From contig CAZRHJ010000001.1 in NCBI GenBank assembly GCA_964600025.1, forward strand, positions 62,001 through 126,000: 64,000 nt of DNA. Reading direction: 5' to 3'. Source of the stretch: JADFUS01 sp964600025 (GTDB taxonomy: Bacteria; Bacteroidota; Bacteroidia; Bacteroidales; Rikenellaceae). The notes below the pieces were generated by a model that had not been told where the DNA came from, made no database searches, and saw nothing but the letters and a program-made list of their open reading frames with translations. This document shows, in pieces, positions 56,101-63,699 of the stretch; the stretch's first letter is position 1; every line of letters starts with the position of its first letter. The position numbers were made by a program, and so were the translations under genes.

Positions 56101-56452
56101 TACTCAGCCTAATAAATTCAAGTATAATATCTTGAAAGTAATAGAAAAGAGAAATCAAGAGGAGGAGGCTATTGAAGAGCTAATTGTTGAATTTGAAAAT
56201 AAAATCACTGCATTTTTTGATTATATCAAAGAGGATGCTAATGGTCAGCGACTAATTGCTAAAATTAAAGATGAAGGTTCCGCATTTTCGCAAAATGAAA
56301 TTTACTTGGACTTCTCAAGGTTATATAGGAGGTATACAATTAAAAACAAAGATCTAGGAGATTTTTTCAAACGAGAAACAAAGGATATTTTAAATCAGTT
56401 GTGTGATGATTTTGAAAGATCAATAGATTCTGATGTAAAATATAACGCATAA
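53174..56452 (+). CDS. hsdR: Type I restriction endonuclease/translocase HsdR
   Basis: 1,092 residues. N-terminal nuclease with FRPDLSFFLNGIFLGYSELK (~145-164) giving the Asp ... E-x-K core. SF2 motor with AAGFGKSNII (~394-403), DEIHRSNSG (~503) and the VGFTATPSD motif III region (~553). The C-terminal helical region (~850-1,092) contacts the methylase. It is the last of the hsdMSR operon and complete. Confidence 0.95.
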   Translation: MKELDLQDKYLMNFFCERPDGLQYKEAKANTVSPNFFVMEDLKQFISETSLNKANYRKLLKKFDSEKALLEAFTAFLDEKIKSSMNMAIFINTNKSVTFEGVKIHLFYPSGSEMEEDKLFAQNIFSVVQELPYTFKYDGKQRFSFRPDLSFFLNGIFLGYSELKSNWANQTAHKNGRKKVSKDYLSAVQEYLIIADRNDVSQTIRKDFLKIFEKAIHITATDLSETFVIRNISTLFDDIKASVTDGNYDFEQYEKKFAKEFKTYPLRNKEASKTERFEEVFKALYDKKMIEKEILYYNFIERELIKKEGSKTKEYKHNDGRLISPRPKQKFGTDKVIAKIDEFLAHESEPDYFIKKLEAELRAKGLGETQIQELINKRLKYQNNKTVYSLLLQYAAGFGKSNIIGWTALQLKDLRRDGEYIYDKIMLVVDRLQLRDQLDSKMHNMNIQKGMFIEATDRKSFETALKSDKRIVVVNLQKFTAVTNILDKDTIKKMAKLRIAFLIDEIHRSNSGTQHEEMISVFDELQSSFDNSEEYQKNQSKKNLIVGFTATPSDHTLARFGEFNKYAEAEKIWVPFDSYTMREAIEDGYILNPIKGIVPVSAKMYFEVPDNEIEGFEGDIGYDVIPDNTDTGIDEYGKKYAIRKKKIYENTQRIEAVSKFLVDRLVSSVYHNIRGTAKAMLAVSSIPAAIKYKGFIDKYYKEIAKDKKYERFAEAPIYIVYSDSQEHKSCSSLNDGLNEKTVLQNFKLAKNGLIIVVDKLQTGFDEPKLHTLFLDKEIKGINAIQTISRVNRTTKYKNDCKIVDFSYKNINVKNIKDAFEHFSNVVVSDFDPLGNEEKLIELLKSLSSNNVFKAHFSAFKSHNTTPDVTLIVGIENAIDEFIKGSKEEAKRIKSEVLQYFKILNLIEFVIVLDPKFSESLFIDFWRKYNMLYNQINKQAEVIDDVEIYFDNRIGIIAPKEPKEKENKPKNTSPTDSTQPNKFKYNILKVIEKRNQEEEAIEELIVEFENKITAFFDYIKEDANGQRLIAKIKDEGSAFSQNEIYLDFSRLYRRYTIKNKDLGDFFKRETKDILNQLCDDFERSIDSDVKYNA

Positions 56453-56465
56453 AATTATAGTTAAT

Positions 56466-57053
56466 ATGGAAGGTAAACATTTTTTATCTGGAGTAGTCGG
56501 AGCAATGGTGGTAATCGTTTTACTGTTGATTGCTGCTTGCGGTTTTAAGCTATATGATTATTCTCCAATTTATATTATTGGCAATAATAAAGCATCGATA
56601 CCTGTTGATTCGTTGTGTGTGCAGGGATACTCTACGGATAGCTTGAAGCTAGTGTCAACAAAAATAGAATTATTAAAAGAGATGGAGGCTAAAGGTATTT
56701 TATTAACACCAAGCGAATATACATCTCAAATATCTAGCTTTTACAATACTATCATAACATTTTTGATATTTCTGTTTGCACTGTTCTCATTCATAGGATA
56801 CTATAGTATTAGACTATTGTCTAAAAAAGATGTACAAAAAACAATCGAAGACATGCTAGATGATTCGGTTCGCTTTAGAGAACAAACAACTCAGTCGATA
56901 ACAGCTGTAATTTCAGATACTTTTGCGACAAAAGACGAATTGGATCAATTAAGAAATGCAACAGACTTGTCTCTTAGAGATATTAGATCGATACGTTCAA
57001 CAACAACATCTTCTACAGAAGATGTTGTTGATGAAATAATTGATGAAGACTAA
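56466..57053 (+). CDS. Two-helix membrane protein with coiled-coil tail
   Basis: 195 residues. Transmembrane helices at 8-27 (GVVGAMVVIVLLLIAACGF) and ~95-115 (TIITFLIFLFALFSFIGYYS) enclose a ~65-residue external loop; a helical cytoplasmic tail follows (DELDQLRNATDLSLRDIRSI) and ends in acidic residues. No family recognised. It follows hsdR by 13 bp and precedes the ImmA/IrrE gene by 12 bp, so it may be a membrane sensor or effector in that group. Confidence 0.6.
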   Translation: MEGKHFLSGVVGAMVVIVLLLIAACGFKLYDYSPIYIIGNNKASIPVDSLCVQGYSTDSLKLVSTKIELLKEMEAKGILLTPSEYTSQISSFYNTIITFLIFLFALFSFIGYYSIRLLSKKDVQKTIEDMLDDSVRFREQTTQSITAVISDTFATKDELDQLRNATDLSLRDIRSIRSTTTSSTEDVVDEIIDED

Positions 57054-57065
57054 AAAATTACAATT

Positions 57066-57611
57066 ATGGGAGTAAGAGGAATACGTCCACCAAGGACGAA
57101 GACAAATGATGAACCACAATTAATTGTTGGTGTAAACGACATAATTGCATCGGCAAAAACAGATGGGCATATAGCTAATAATGTTACAGATATAAAGGCT
57201 ATTATAAATGCTAAAGGTATAGAAATCAAATACAGCAAGGATATGCCTCCTTCTGAATCAGGCAGACTTGAGAAGATAGGCGACAAATGGACAATAACTG
57301 TCAATGATAACCATCATCCTAATCGACAGAAGTTCACTATGGCTCATGAACTTGCACACTATGTTCTTCATAGAGATTCATCATCTGCATTTCAAGATAC
57401 TACATTCTTTAGAGATGAAGCATATACCCCAATTGAGTTTGCTGCAAATGAGTTTGCAAGCCAATTACTTATGCCAGAAGAGTATGTTCGTAGTTGCATA
57501 AATGATGGAACTAAATCTATACGAGGACTTGCAGAAGCATTTGAGGTATCTATTGATGCAATGAAAAATAGAATCAAATCATTAGGGTATAAAACGAAAG
57601 CATCTGAGTAA
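57066..57611 (+). CDS. ImmA/IrrE-family metallopeptidase
   Basis: 181 residues. FTMAHELAHYVLHRD (~90-104) holds the H-E-x-x-H zinc site, and FAANEFASQLLMPEEYVR (~122-139) the third ligand region. Unlike many relatives it has no N-terminal XRE domain. Such peptidases cleave repressors to switch elements or defenses on. The stop overlaps the start of the beta-protein gene by 1 base, so the two are coupled. Confidence 0.88.
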   Translation: MGVRGIRPPRTKTNDEPQLIVGVNDIIASAKTDGHIANNVTDIKAIINAKGIEIKYSKDMPPSESGRLEKIGDKWTITVNDNHHPNRQKFTMAHELAHYVLHRDSSSAFQDTTFFRDEAYTPIEFAANEFASQLLMPEEYVRSCINDGTKSIRGLAEAFEVSIDAMKNRIKSLGYKTKASE

Positions 57612-58732
57612 TGGAAAAAAAATATGCAGTAGTAATTAAAACAGGTGAAGCAGAGTTGCGTGCCGTTGATAACTTACCTCAGAAAACACTTTCTGATTTT
57701 TTGCCGATCGTCGAACTAACGCGTGGTCGTAAAATTAAAGAAAAAGATGATGTGGAAAAAGCACAAAATATCAAATCTGGGGTTGAACGTTATCCTTCTG
57801 ATAGAAGAATAGAAAGGATAAAGAGCATATTTGTTAATCAGACAATATGTATTGACTTGACAGCAGATAAGCCATTGTCCAATAACTTAATTGATGGATT
57901 ATTTGATAGTACTGATGGTTATCAGAAATGGATTACTTTCTTACTCGAGCTAAAAAACAATAGTGAGATTAAAGAAATTATTCCATGTATTATAATGAAC
58001 GTGGAAGATCCAGATTTTGAAGAAAATCTAAAAAAACAGGTTACAGCACTATGCGAAAATTTTAATAGTATTGCATATCGTAATTACTTGAATGATGATT
58101 ATTGCTACGATGATATTGAGTTTATAAAAGCAGCAATGAGTAGCAATACTAATTTCATCTACATACTAGATAGTGGCTATATAGTTCCTGCATCTCATAA
58201 AACTTTTTTAGAGAAGATAGATTATAGATTATCCGAAATGTCAAAGCAGCTTCCTCCTAATACAAAATCGATTATTTGTGGTACATCATTTCCTAAACAG
58301 GTGAGCGAAATTGGGCATGACTATACAGATTCCTTTAAACTTGTTGAAAAAGTAATATTTGATGAATTAAAAGATAAACATGATGGTATCATATACGGCG
58401 ATTATGGAACAATAAACCCAGTCCGTAATGATGATGTTGTTATGGCAAGAGGATGGATACCACGTATTGATATACCAATAAAAGATGAAGTTTATTATTA
58501 TAGATTAAGGCGTCCTAAAGGCACAACGAAATATACACCAACTTACATAGAAGTAAGCAAATTAGCAAAGAGTGATGCTAGATTTCCTTCTTCTTTAAAA
58601 TCAAACTGGGGCGTGGAAGAAGTAGAAAGATGTGCAGGTGGCAAACCATCATCTTCAAGTCCAAGTTTTTGGATATCAGTACGTATGAATATCCATATTC
58701 AACAACAGGTTGAGAACATTAAAACGCTATAA
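57611..58732 (+). CDS. Beta family protein (sce7725-like)
   Basis: 373 residues. The start YAVVIKTGEAELRAVDNL and LPIVELTRGRK, central KSIICGTSFPKQVSEIGHD and the later ARGWIPRIDIP fit the Beta_protein family (PF14350), called sce7725 in some annotations. Function unknown, but the family is often found in phage and defense neighbourhoods, frequently beside an sce7726 protein, as here. It is co-directional with the peptidase and converges on the sce7726-like gene with a 6-bp overlap. Confidence 0.75.
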   Translation: MEKKYAVVIKTGEAELRAVDNLPQKTLSDFLPIVELTRGRKIKEKDDVEKAQNIKSGVERYPSDRRIERIKSIFVNQTICIDLTADKPLSNNLIDGLFDSTDGYQKWITFLLELKNNSEIKEIIPCIIMNVEDPDFEENLKKQVTALCENFNSIAYRNYLNDDYCYDDIEFIKAAMSSNTNFIYILDSGYIVPASHKTFLEKIDYRLSEMSKQLPPNTKSIICGTSFPKQVSEIGHDYTDSFKLVEKVIFDELKDKHDGIIYGDYGTINPVRNDDVVMARGWIPRIDIPIKDEVYYYRLRRPKGTTKYTPTYIEVSKLAKSDARFPSSLKSNWGVEEVERCAGGKPSSSSPSFWISVRMNIHIQQQVENIKTL

Positions 58733-59353
58733 AATAATACTATTGGGGAATGATAATAAGAATAAATCATCTGTATGGGTGTAGCTTCCTCGTTGATCTA
58801 GAAACAATTTAAATCGAGGCTCTATTTTATTCATCAGAAACGAATAAAATAGAGCTTCAACCGTTTTTATGGCTTTCCTGCATAAAAATAGTCTAATAGT
58901 ATCAGAATCTCCTTTAAGCTCAGGGTAATATCGCTTAATATATTCAATATTGATAGTATAAGCCATTTCGCTTTTAATTAATGATTTTTGCAGTTTTGCT
59001 TTCTTTATAAATTTAAAATCTCCACTAGATGTTACACTAATCAATCCGATTGCTTGCTGTAGTTCCATTGTGGATATTTTTTTCATATGTGATTCATCTA
59101 TTACTACATATACATAGTTGAACAATTTGCAATATTCATCTAGTTGTGATTGTAATCTTGAAAAAGAATCATATTTAGATTTTATTTCAAAAGCAGTAGT
59201 GCGATCTGACTTTAAGAGTAATATATCCGCAAGTTTCTTCTCTATTCCATACATAACCTCACTTCCAAGAACTATGTTATCATTCTGAGAGATAAGCAAG
59301 TCAACAAGAAGTGATTTGATATAATTAGCATCGTATTTTAAATTTTCATTCAT
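58727..59353 (-). CDS. sce7726-like PD-(D/E)XK-type protein
   Basis: 208 residues. VLGSEVMYGIEKKLADILLL followed by TTAFEIKSKYDSFSRL (~28-70) has the Glu ... Asp ... E-x-K order of a nuclease-like fold, and QLDEYCKLFNYVYVVIDE follows, as in the sce7726 family. It lies tail to tail with the beta-protein gene. Partners in opposite orientation are unusual for a toxin-antitoxin pair, so the link may be by function rather than by operon. Confidence 0.7.
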   Translation of the reverse strand: MNENLKYDANYIKSLLVDLLISQNDNIVLGSEVMYGIEKKLADILLLKSDRTTAFEIKSKYDSFSRLQSQLDEYCKLFNYVYVVIDESHMKKISTMELQQAIGLISVTSSGDFKFIKKAKLQKSLIKSEMAYTINIEYIKRYYPELKGDSDTIRLFLCRKAIKTVEALFYSFLMNKIEPRFKLFLDQRGSYTHTDDLFLLSFPNSIIL

Positions 59354-59398
59354 GGTGCAAAGTTACTAACAAAATTTTAAACTTTATTAAGCAAACTG

Positions 59399-61398
59399 TT
59401 ATTTTATCAAATGCTGCAAATCTGGGTCAGTCTTGATGCGTTCCAGTTCGGAGGAGACAATGGTTGCGACTTCGTCTTTGATGCGGTCGTAGTTTAAGCC
59501 TATTTGCTCTTGCATATTATCCCTGCCATTGTCCTCAGTGAAGTCGATGATGGTGGGGATTTTTTTGTAGTTGGCGGTTTCTGCATCTACCTTGGCAGAG
59601 TCTACTACTATTTCGCAGTGGAAAATCTTTTGGTCGATTCGCTCGCCGAAGTTGTCCGAAATAGAGCCTACGAACATACCTTGAGTGAGGGTTGAAATCT
59701 TACTCTGAGGTATAAGACTATCCATTTGTGTAGAGATTTGGGTACTCTTATCGTTACGATTTATAGTTAGCGACTGGCGTTTCTGCAACACCTTACCAAA
59801 ACGCTCCGAGAGGTTTTTGGCTGTATCGCCAACCACCTGACCACTAAATATATTGCCAACTGTGTTCATCACTACTGCCGCCTCTTTATCGCCATAGTCA
59901 CGCTTGAGCTGGCTGAAGTCTTGGAAGCCTAAGCAGACTGCCACTTTGTTACTTCGTGTGGTAGCGATAAGGTTGTCAAGTCCACGGAAATAGATGGTTG
60001 GTAGCTCATCTATGATTACGGCACTCTTTAGCTTACCTTTCTTATTTATCAGTTTTACGATACGGCTATTGTACAAGCCGAGAGCTGCCGAGTAGATGTT
60101 TTGTCGGTCTGGATTATTACCTACGCAGAGTATTTTTGGTTCTTCGGGATTATTAATATCAAGGGTAAAATCATCGCCACTCATCACCCAATATAGCTGT
60201 GGCGAAATCATTCGTGAAAGCGGTATTTTTGCTGATGCTATCTGCCCCTGCAACTGATCCTGCGCTCCGCCTTCCCAAGCATCCATAAAGGTGAAAGATA
60301 GTTTTCAAGCTCTCTGTATGAGGTTAGTATGGGAAAAATGTCGGTGTATTTTTTGTTAAGTAGCTCAATAGCATGAGGGAATGTGCAGTACTTGCCATCC
60401 TCATAGATTTTAAGATACCAAATGATACTGGCAAGCAAGATGATTGGTGACTCCACGAAGAAATCGCCCTGTTTTTGAATCCAAGTTTTATTGAGGTTGA
60501 GCATGATAGTATATGCACTCTCATAAGCATCCGAAATATCTGTTATAAACGCAGGGTTTATAGGGTTACACCTATGCGATTTGCGTGGGTCATCGAAGTT
60601 GATAACATAAAACTTTGGCTTTACCTTGTAAGCATCTTGATGATTTAGTAGATGATTATAAGCAATGGTCGAAAGGTCATCGAACTTAAAATCATAACAA
60701 TAGAGAGCAAAGCCCTTCTCGATTTGTTGTTTAATATAATTATTTACAATAGCATAGGATTTACCACTACCTGGAGTGCCAAGCACGATGGATGCTCGGA
60801 AAGGGTTTACGATATTTACCCAACCCTTGTTCCACTTCTTGTTATAGTAAAAGCGTGTAGGCAGATTTACCGAGTACTCATTTTCCATTAGCTTGGTCTC
60901 TTGTTGGAACGATTCGTTCTCCTCGTTGAATGGATCTTCCATTAAGTCCACATTTAGAAGTCGGCTCATATATAAACCCGACATAAGTAGGCAAGTGTAA
61001 CCAAGCGACATAGTAAATATGTATAGTGCGGTGTTTGCCTCTATGGGTAGAGGTAGCGAGAGTATCCACCAGTTAAGGAAGAACAGCACTGTACCAGTAC
61101 TCAACAGCGACCACACTTTTAGCCAAGTTATCTTCTCGTTGGCTACACCTCTAATACCTAAACACGATGTAGCAAGAAGGATTAAAGCTCCCAGTTTAGT
61201 CCAAAGTATATTTTCAAACAGTCCTGCCGTGCGATTAAAATTCATCAGGATATTATCTACTACCTCAATATTTATGTTCCACATCTCTATTGCACCATAG
61301 CAATACCAATAGATATTCATTATTACAAATAGGATACTCACGGCACGCATAAAATCCATAATTTTAGCCAGTGCCCTTAAATCATCTTCTTGTTGCAT
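59399..61398 (-). pseudogene. mobC: MobC/TraG-type coupling protein (YWFCY family), frameshifted
   Basis: Start MQQEDDLRALAKIMDF at 61,398. The N-terminal membrane part (~15-165, four helices) includes YWYCY, the YWFCY signature. Walker A VLGTPGSGKSY (~202-212). After ELENYLSP the frame goes to LWMLGKAERRIS and stops. One base back, the reading SPFMDAWEGGAQDQLQGQ continues to 59,399 with AVIIDELPTIYFRG (Walker B) and KVAVCLGFQDFSQL. A single missing T in TTT at 60,287-60,289 explains it. The intact protein would link relaxosomes to the mating pore. It could be a sequencing error, a real mutation or, less likely, recoding. Confidence 0.88.
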
Positions 61399-61414
61399 TT
61401 CTATATTTTTTAAG

Positions 61415-62635
61415 TTATATTTTTCTTGTTTTTCTCTTTTTCTTGCGTTGCATCTGCCTACGGAATTGAGCCTCTTCAGCGTCATCGCCACTGCCCACGG
61501 GTAAGTCAAATAGACCTCCAGTTGTGAAACTGAAGTCATCATCTTGACTATACTGCTCCTTGTACTCAGGTGCTTGTTGTGATATTTGAGCTTCGCTAAA
61601 TCTGTCGTTTATAGCATTTGCCGAAAACTCTTTACCTAATCGAGAACCATTGAATACGCAATGGTTGTTATGGTCAATGAATGTTGCACCATAAATGCGT
61701 CCTGCATCATTCTCACGAAATATTACATCTATATTTTCTCGCCCTAGAGCATCAACAAATTTCTGTCTATCCGATATGCCATTGGTGGCAGAGAGGATTC
61801 TTTGTGCTGTCTGCTTGCCAAGTCGCTTATCCTTGATAGTCGCTTTATGCTTATCGCACTTCTCGTGTATAGATTTATAGCCAACACTACTGCCATATAG
61901 CGATGACTTGAAAGGGTTAGACATCTTCTCTCCCTTATCGTTAATTGCATAATAGATTAGACCCTCGTAAGCTCTGCCACCTCGGACACCTTTGCTCTCC
62001 TCGACACTTATATTATATAGTGACAACAGAGTGCGATACTCTCCAAAACTTTGAAACTTATAGGTGGCTGCAATAGGCTTAATCACATTGCCAATATCAA
62101 TCTTTACATTGCCTTTTGTTGCATCGACTCTCTTAAAAGTAAAGGCTTGTCGCTCGGCTTTGGTTTTCTTCTCGGCTTTGCGAAGTCCATACTTATCTTC
62201 TATATCACGAGTGATTTTTTTGCTCTGATAGAAATTGTTGCTACTATCTAACTTCTTGCCTTTACTATCAACATTGGTGGTAACAATATGCAAGTGTGTT
62301 CTCTCAATATCATCGTGGCGGTAGACTATATATGGTTGTTCTCCATACCCTAATCTCTCCAGATACTCTTTAGCTATTTGAGCATATTGCCACTCCTCAA
62401 TCTTATCATCGGGATGAGGGTTAAGCGATATGTGTACAATAGGTTTTTCAGTCCTAAATCTATTTGGCATCTGCAATGTGAATGACTCCATACAGCTATT
62501 AATAGTGAGGTCATTATCCAAACCACCATAGATTTTATTGGTTAAAACAATCTTAGCTTCGCCTGCATCTATCTTAGATTGATTATACGAAAGTGCTCCA
62601 TAAAGTGAGCTTCCTGTGCTTATTTTTGCAACCAC
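61415..62635 (-). CDS. mobA: MobA relaxase of the conjugative element
   Basis: 406 residues. YGALSYNQSKID (Tyr ~16), VHISLNPHPDDK, and ERTHLHIVTTNVDSKG with H-x-H (~118-120) define the relaxase domain. The C-terminal tail is basic (MQRKKKRKTRKI). It matches the IME relaxase (22,492-23,730) along its length, with the same SLNPHPDD and YLERLGYG(E/N)QPY blocks, but is clearly diverged. It overlaps mobB by 16 bp and is followed by the coupling-protein gene. Confidence 0.93.
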   Translation of the reverse strand: MVAKISTGSSLYGALSYNQSKIDAGEAKIVLTNKIYGGLDNDLTINSCMESFTLQMPNRFRTEKPIVHISLNPHPDDKIEEWQYAQIAKEYLERLGYGEQPYIVYRHDDIERTHLHIVTTNVDSKGKKLDSSNNFYQSKKITRDIEDKYGLRKAEKKTKAERQAFTFKRVDATKGNVKIDIGNVIKPIAATYKFQSFGEYRTLLSLYNISVEESKGVRGGRAYEGLIYYAINDKGEKMSNPFKSSLYGSSVGYKSIHEKCDKHKATIKDKRLGKQTAQRILSATNGISDRQKFVDALGRENIDVIFRENDAGRIYGATFIDHNNHCVFNGSRLGKEFSANAINDRFSEAQISQQAPEYKEQYSQDDDFSFTTGGLFDLPVGSGDDAEEAQFRRQMQRKKKRKTRKI

Positions 62636-63039
62636 CTCGACACTAATTCTAGGGTGAGATTCAATGCTCTTTCATTTAATGCGAGTGATTCCATTAACGC
62701 TTTAGCTGATTTTTCACTCATAATTGCAGCCCTTTGTTCCGAGAAATGTGTTCTCAATAGCACAATATATTGGTTGTAATTAACTCCAATACTATTGAGT
62801 TCTTGTCTAATTTCTTTGAGTTTATCGTAAAAAGCAAGGGTGTTTTCATCTGCTTTTATTACTCTCATCTGCTTATCAAATATGCAAGATGCAATAAAAT
62901 GTGACTTGTGGCGGATACCTGAATTTTCAAATAGCTTGATAAATTGTGCATTCTCCTTAGAGTTCAATCTTAAAGAATACTTGTGTATGGCAGGGTCTGT
63001 TTTTGGAGGTCTGCCCCCTCTCTTCTCTTTTTTTGTCAT
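62620..63039 (-). CDS. mobB: MobB relaxosome accessory protein of the ICE
   Basis: 139 residues. It begins KRGGRPPKTDPAIHKYSLRL with a ribbon-helix-helix-like half and contains LNSIGVNYNQYIVLLR, the Asn-Tyr-Asn-Gln motif, at ~92. It is homologous to the IME protein at 23,714-24,139. It is first in the mobB-mobA-coupling-protein operon. Upstream lie a predicted three-way junction and a 10-bp repeat array. Confidence 0.9.
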   Translation of the reverse strand: MTKKEKRGGRPPKTDPAIHKYSLRLNSKENAQFIKLFENSGIRHKSHFIASCIFDKQMRVIKADENTLAFYDKLKEIRQELNSIGVNYNQYIVLLRTHFSEQRAAIMSEKSAKALMESLALNERALNLTLELVSRWLQK

Positions 63040-63141
63040 TTGTTTTACTGTCTTAGTTTGTAAATTGGGTCTATGACCCTTGGATTTTAGTGGTAAATAA
63101 TTCAGATGTCATTTCATTAGCTGTAAACTCTAAAAGCACCA

Positions 63142-63228
63142 ACTTCGGCGGTGTTTTGCTCTACGCCTAAGTAGCAAGGATTTTCTGTATGCCGAAAAAG
63201 TTTCGGGAGTCGGAAAATATACCTTGCT
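63142..63228. other. Structured element upstream of mobB, candidate oriT (ICE)
   Basis: Hairpin ACTTCGGCG/CGCCTAAGT (63,142-63,150 with 63,164-63,172, one mismatch), then an outer stem AGCAAGG/CCTTGCT (63,173-63,179 with 63,222-63,228) holding two short hairpins, TTTTC/GAAAA (63,181-63,198) and TTTC/GAAA (63,201-63,216). The order and spacing match the IME element at 24,168-24,247, including CAAGG ... ACCTTGC, while stem bases differ and still pair. Confidence 0.55.
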
Positions 63229-63364
63229 ATTTGCTTTGTACAAATTATTCTCTTTGAGAAGAGAATCTCATTACATTTCAAGATATAATCTAAGGCTAGA
63301 AAAATAAAACTACTCTTATCGGGTGCAAAGTTAGAGTCTTTAATCATAACGATGAAAAAGTCGC

Positions 63365-63404
63365 TGACACATAATGACTTAAAATGACGTAATTTGACTT
63401 AGAG
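63365..63404. repeat. 10-bp repeat array (TGACKTA core), mobB-parA copy
   Basis: TGACACATAA, TGACTTAAAA, TGACGTAATT, TGACTTAGAG: three good units and one degenerate unit in exact 10-bp register, in the divergent gap between mobB and the ParA-type gene. Same pattern as at 26,169 and 47,791. Confidence 0.7.
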
Positions 63405-63479
63405 CACTCTCAAATCCTTTTTCCTACCAGATTTTGTGCTTTAATTTGTGCCAGATTTGATGCACGAAAGCATACGAGC

Positions 63480-63660
63480 ACACGAGCAAATTTGAATATG
63501 AGCTGTGATGAATTGATTAGTATGATTGGTTGATGAATTGATAGATTGATTGCAATTAATCAATTGAGCTGTCAAGCAAAAATGCAAGAGTTTGGTTGGT
63601 TGATGTGATTGCTCGAATGATAAGTTGATAGAATGATTGATAATATGCAAATATGCAGCA
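63480..63660. other. TTGAT/GATTG-rich control region before the ParA-type gene
   Basis: Many TTGAT, GATTG and ATCAA words, with a palindromic stretch ATTGATTGCAATTAATCAAT near 63,546-63,566. No gene is visible. It is a possible partition or transfer-operon control site, or part of oriT. Confidence 0.4.
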
Positions 63661-63699
63661 GTGCAAAAAAACAGCAAAGAATAATATAAAAGATTAAAT

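Noticed and set aside
60240..60290. Programmed -1 frameshift in the coupling protein
   Set aside because: The run is only three T with no clear slippery heptamer or downstream structure, and relatives are, as far as I recall, made in one frame. Error or mutation is simpler.
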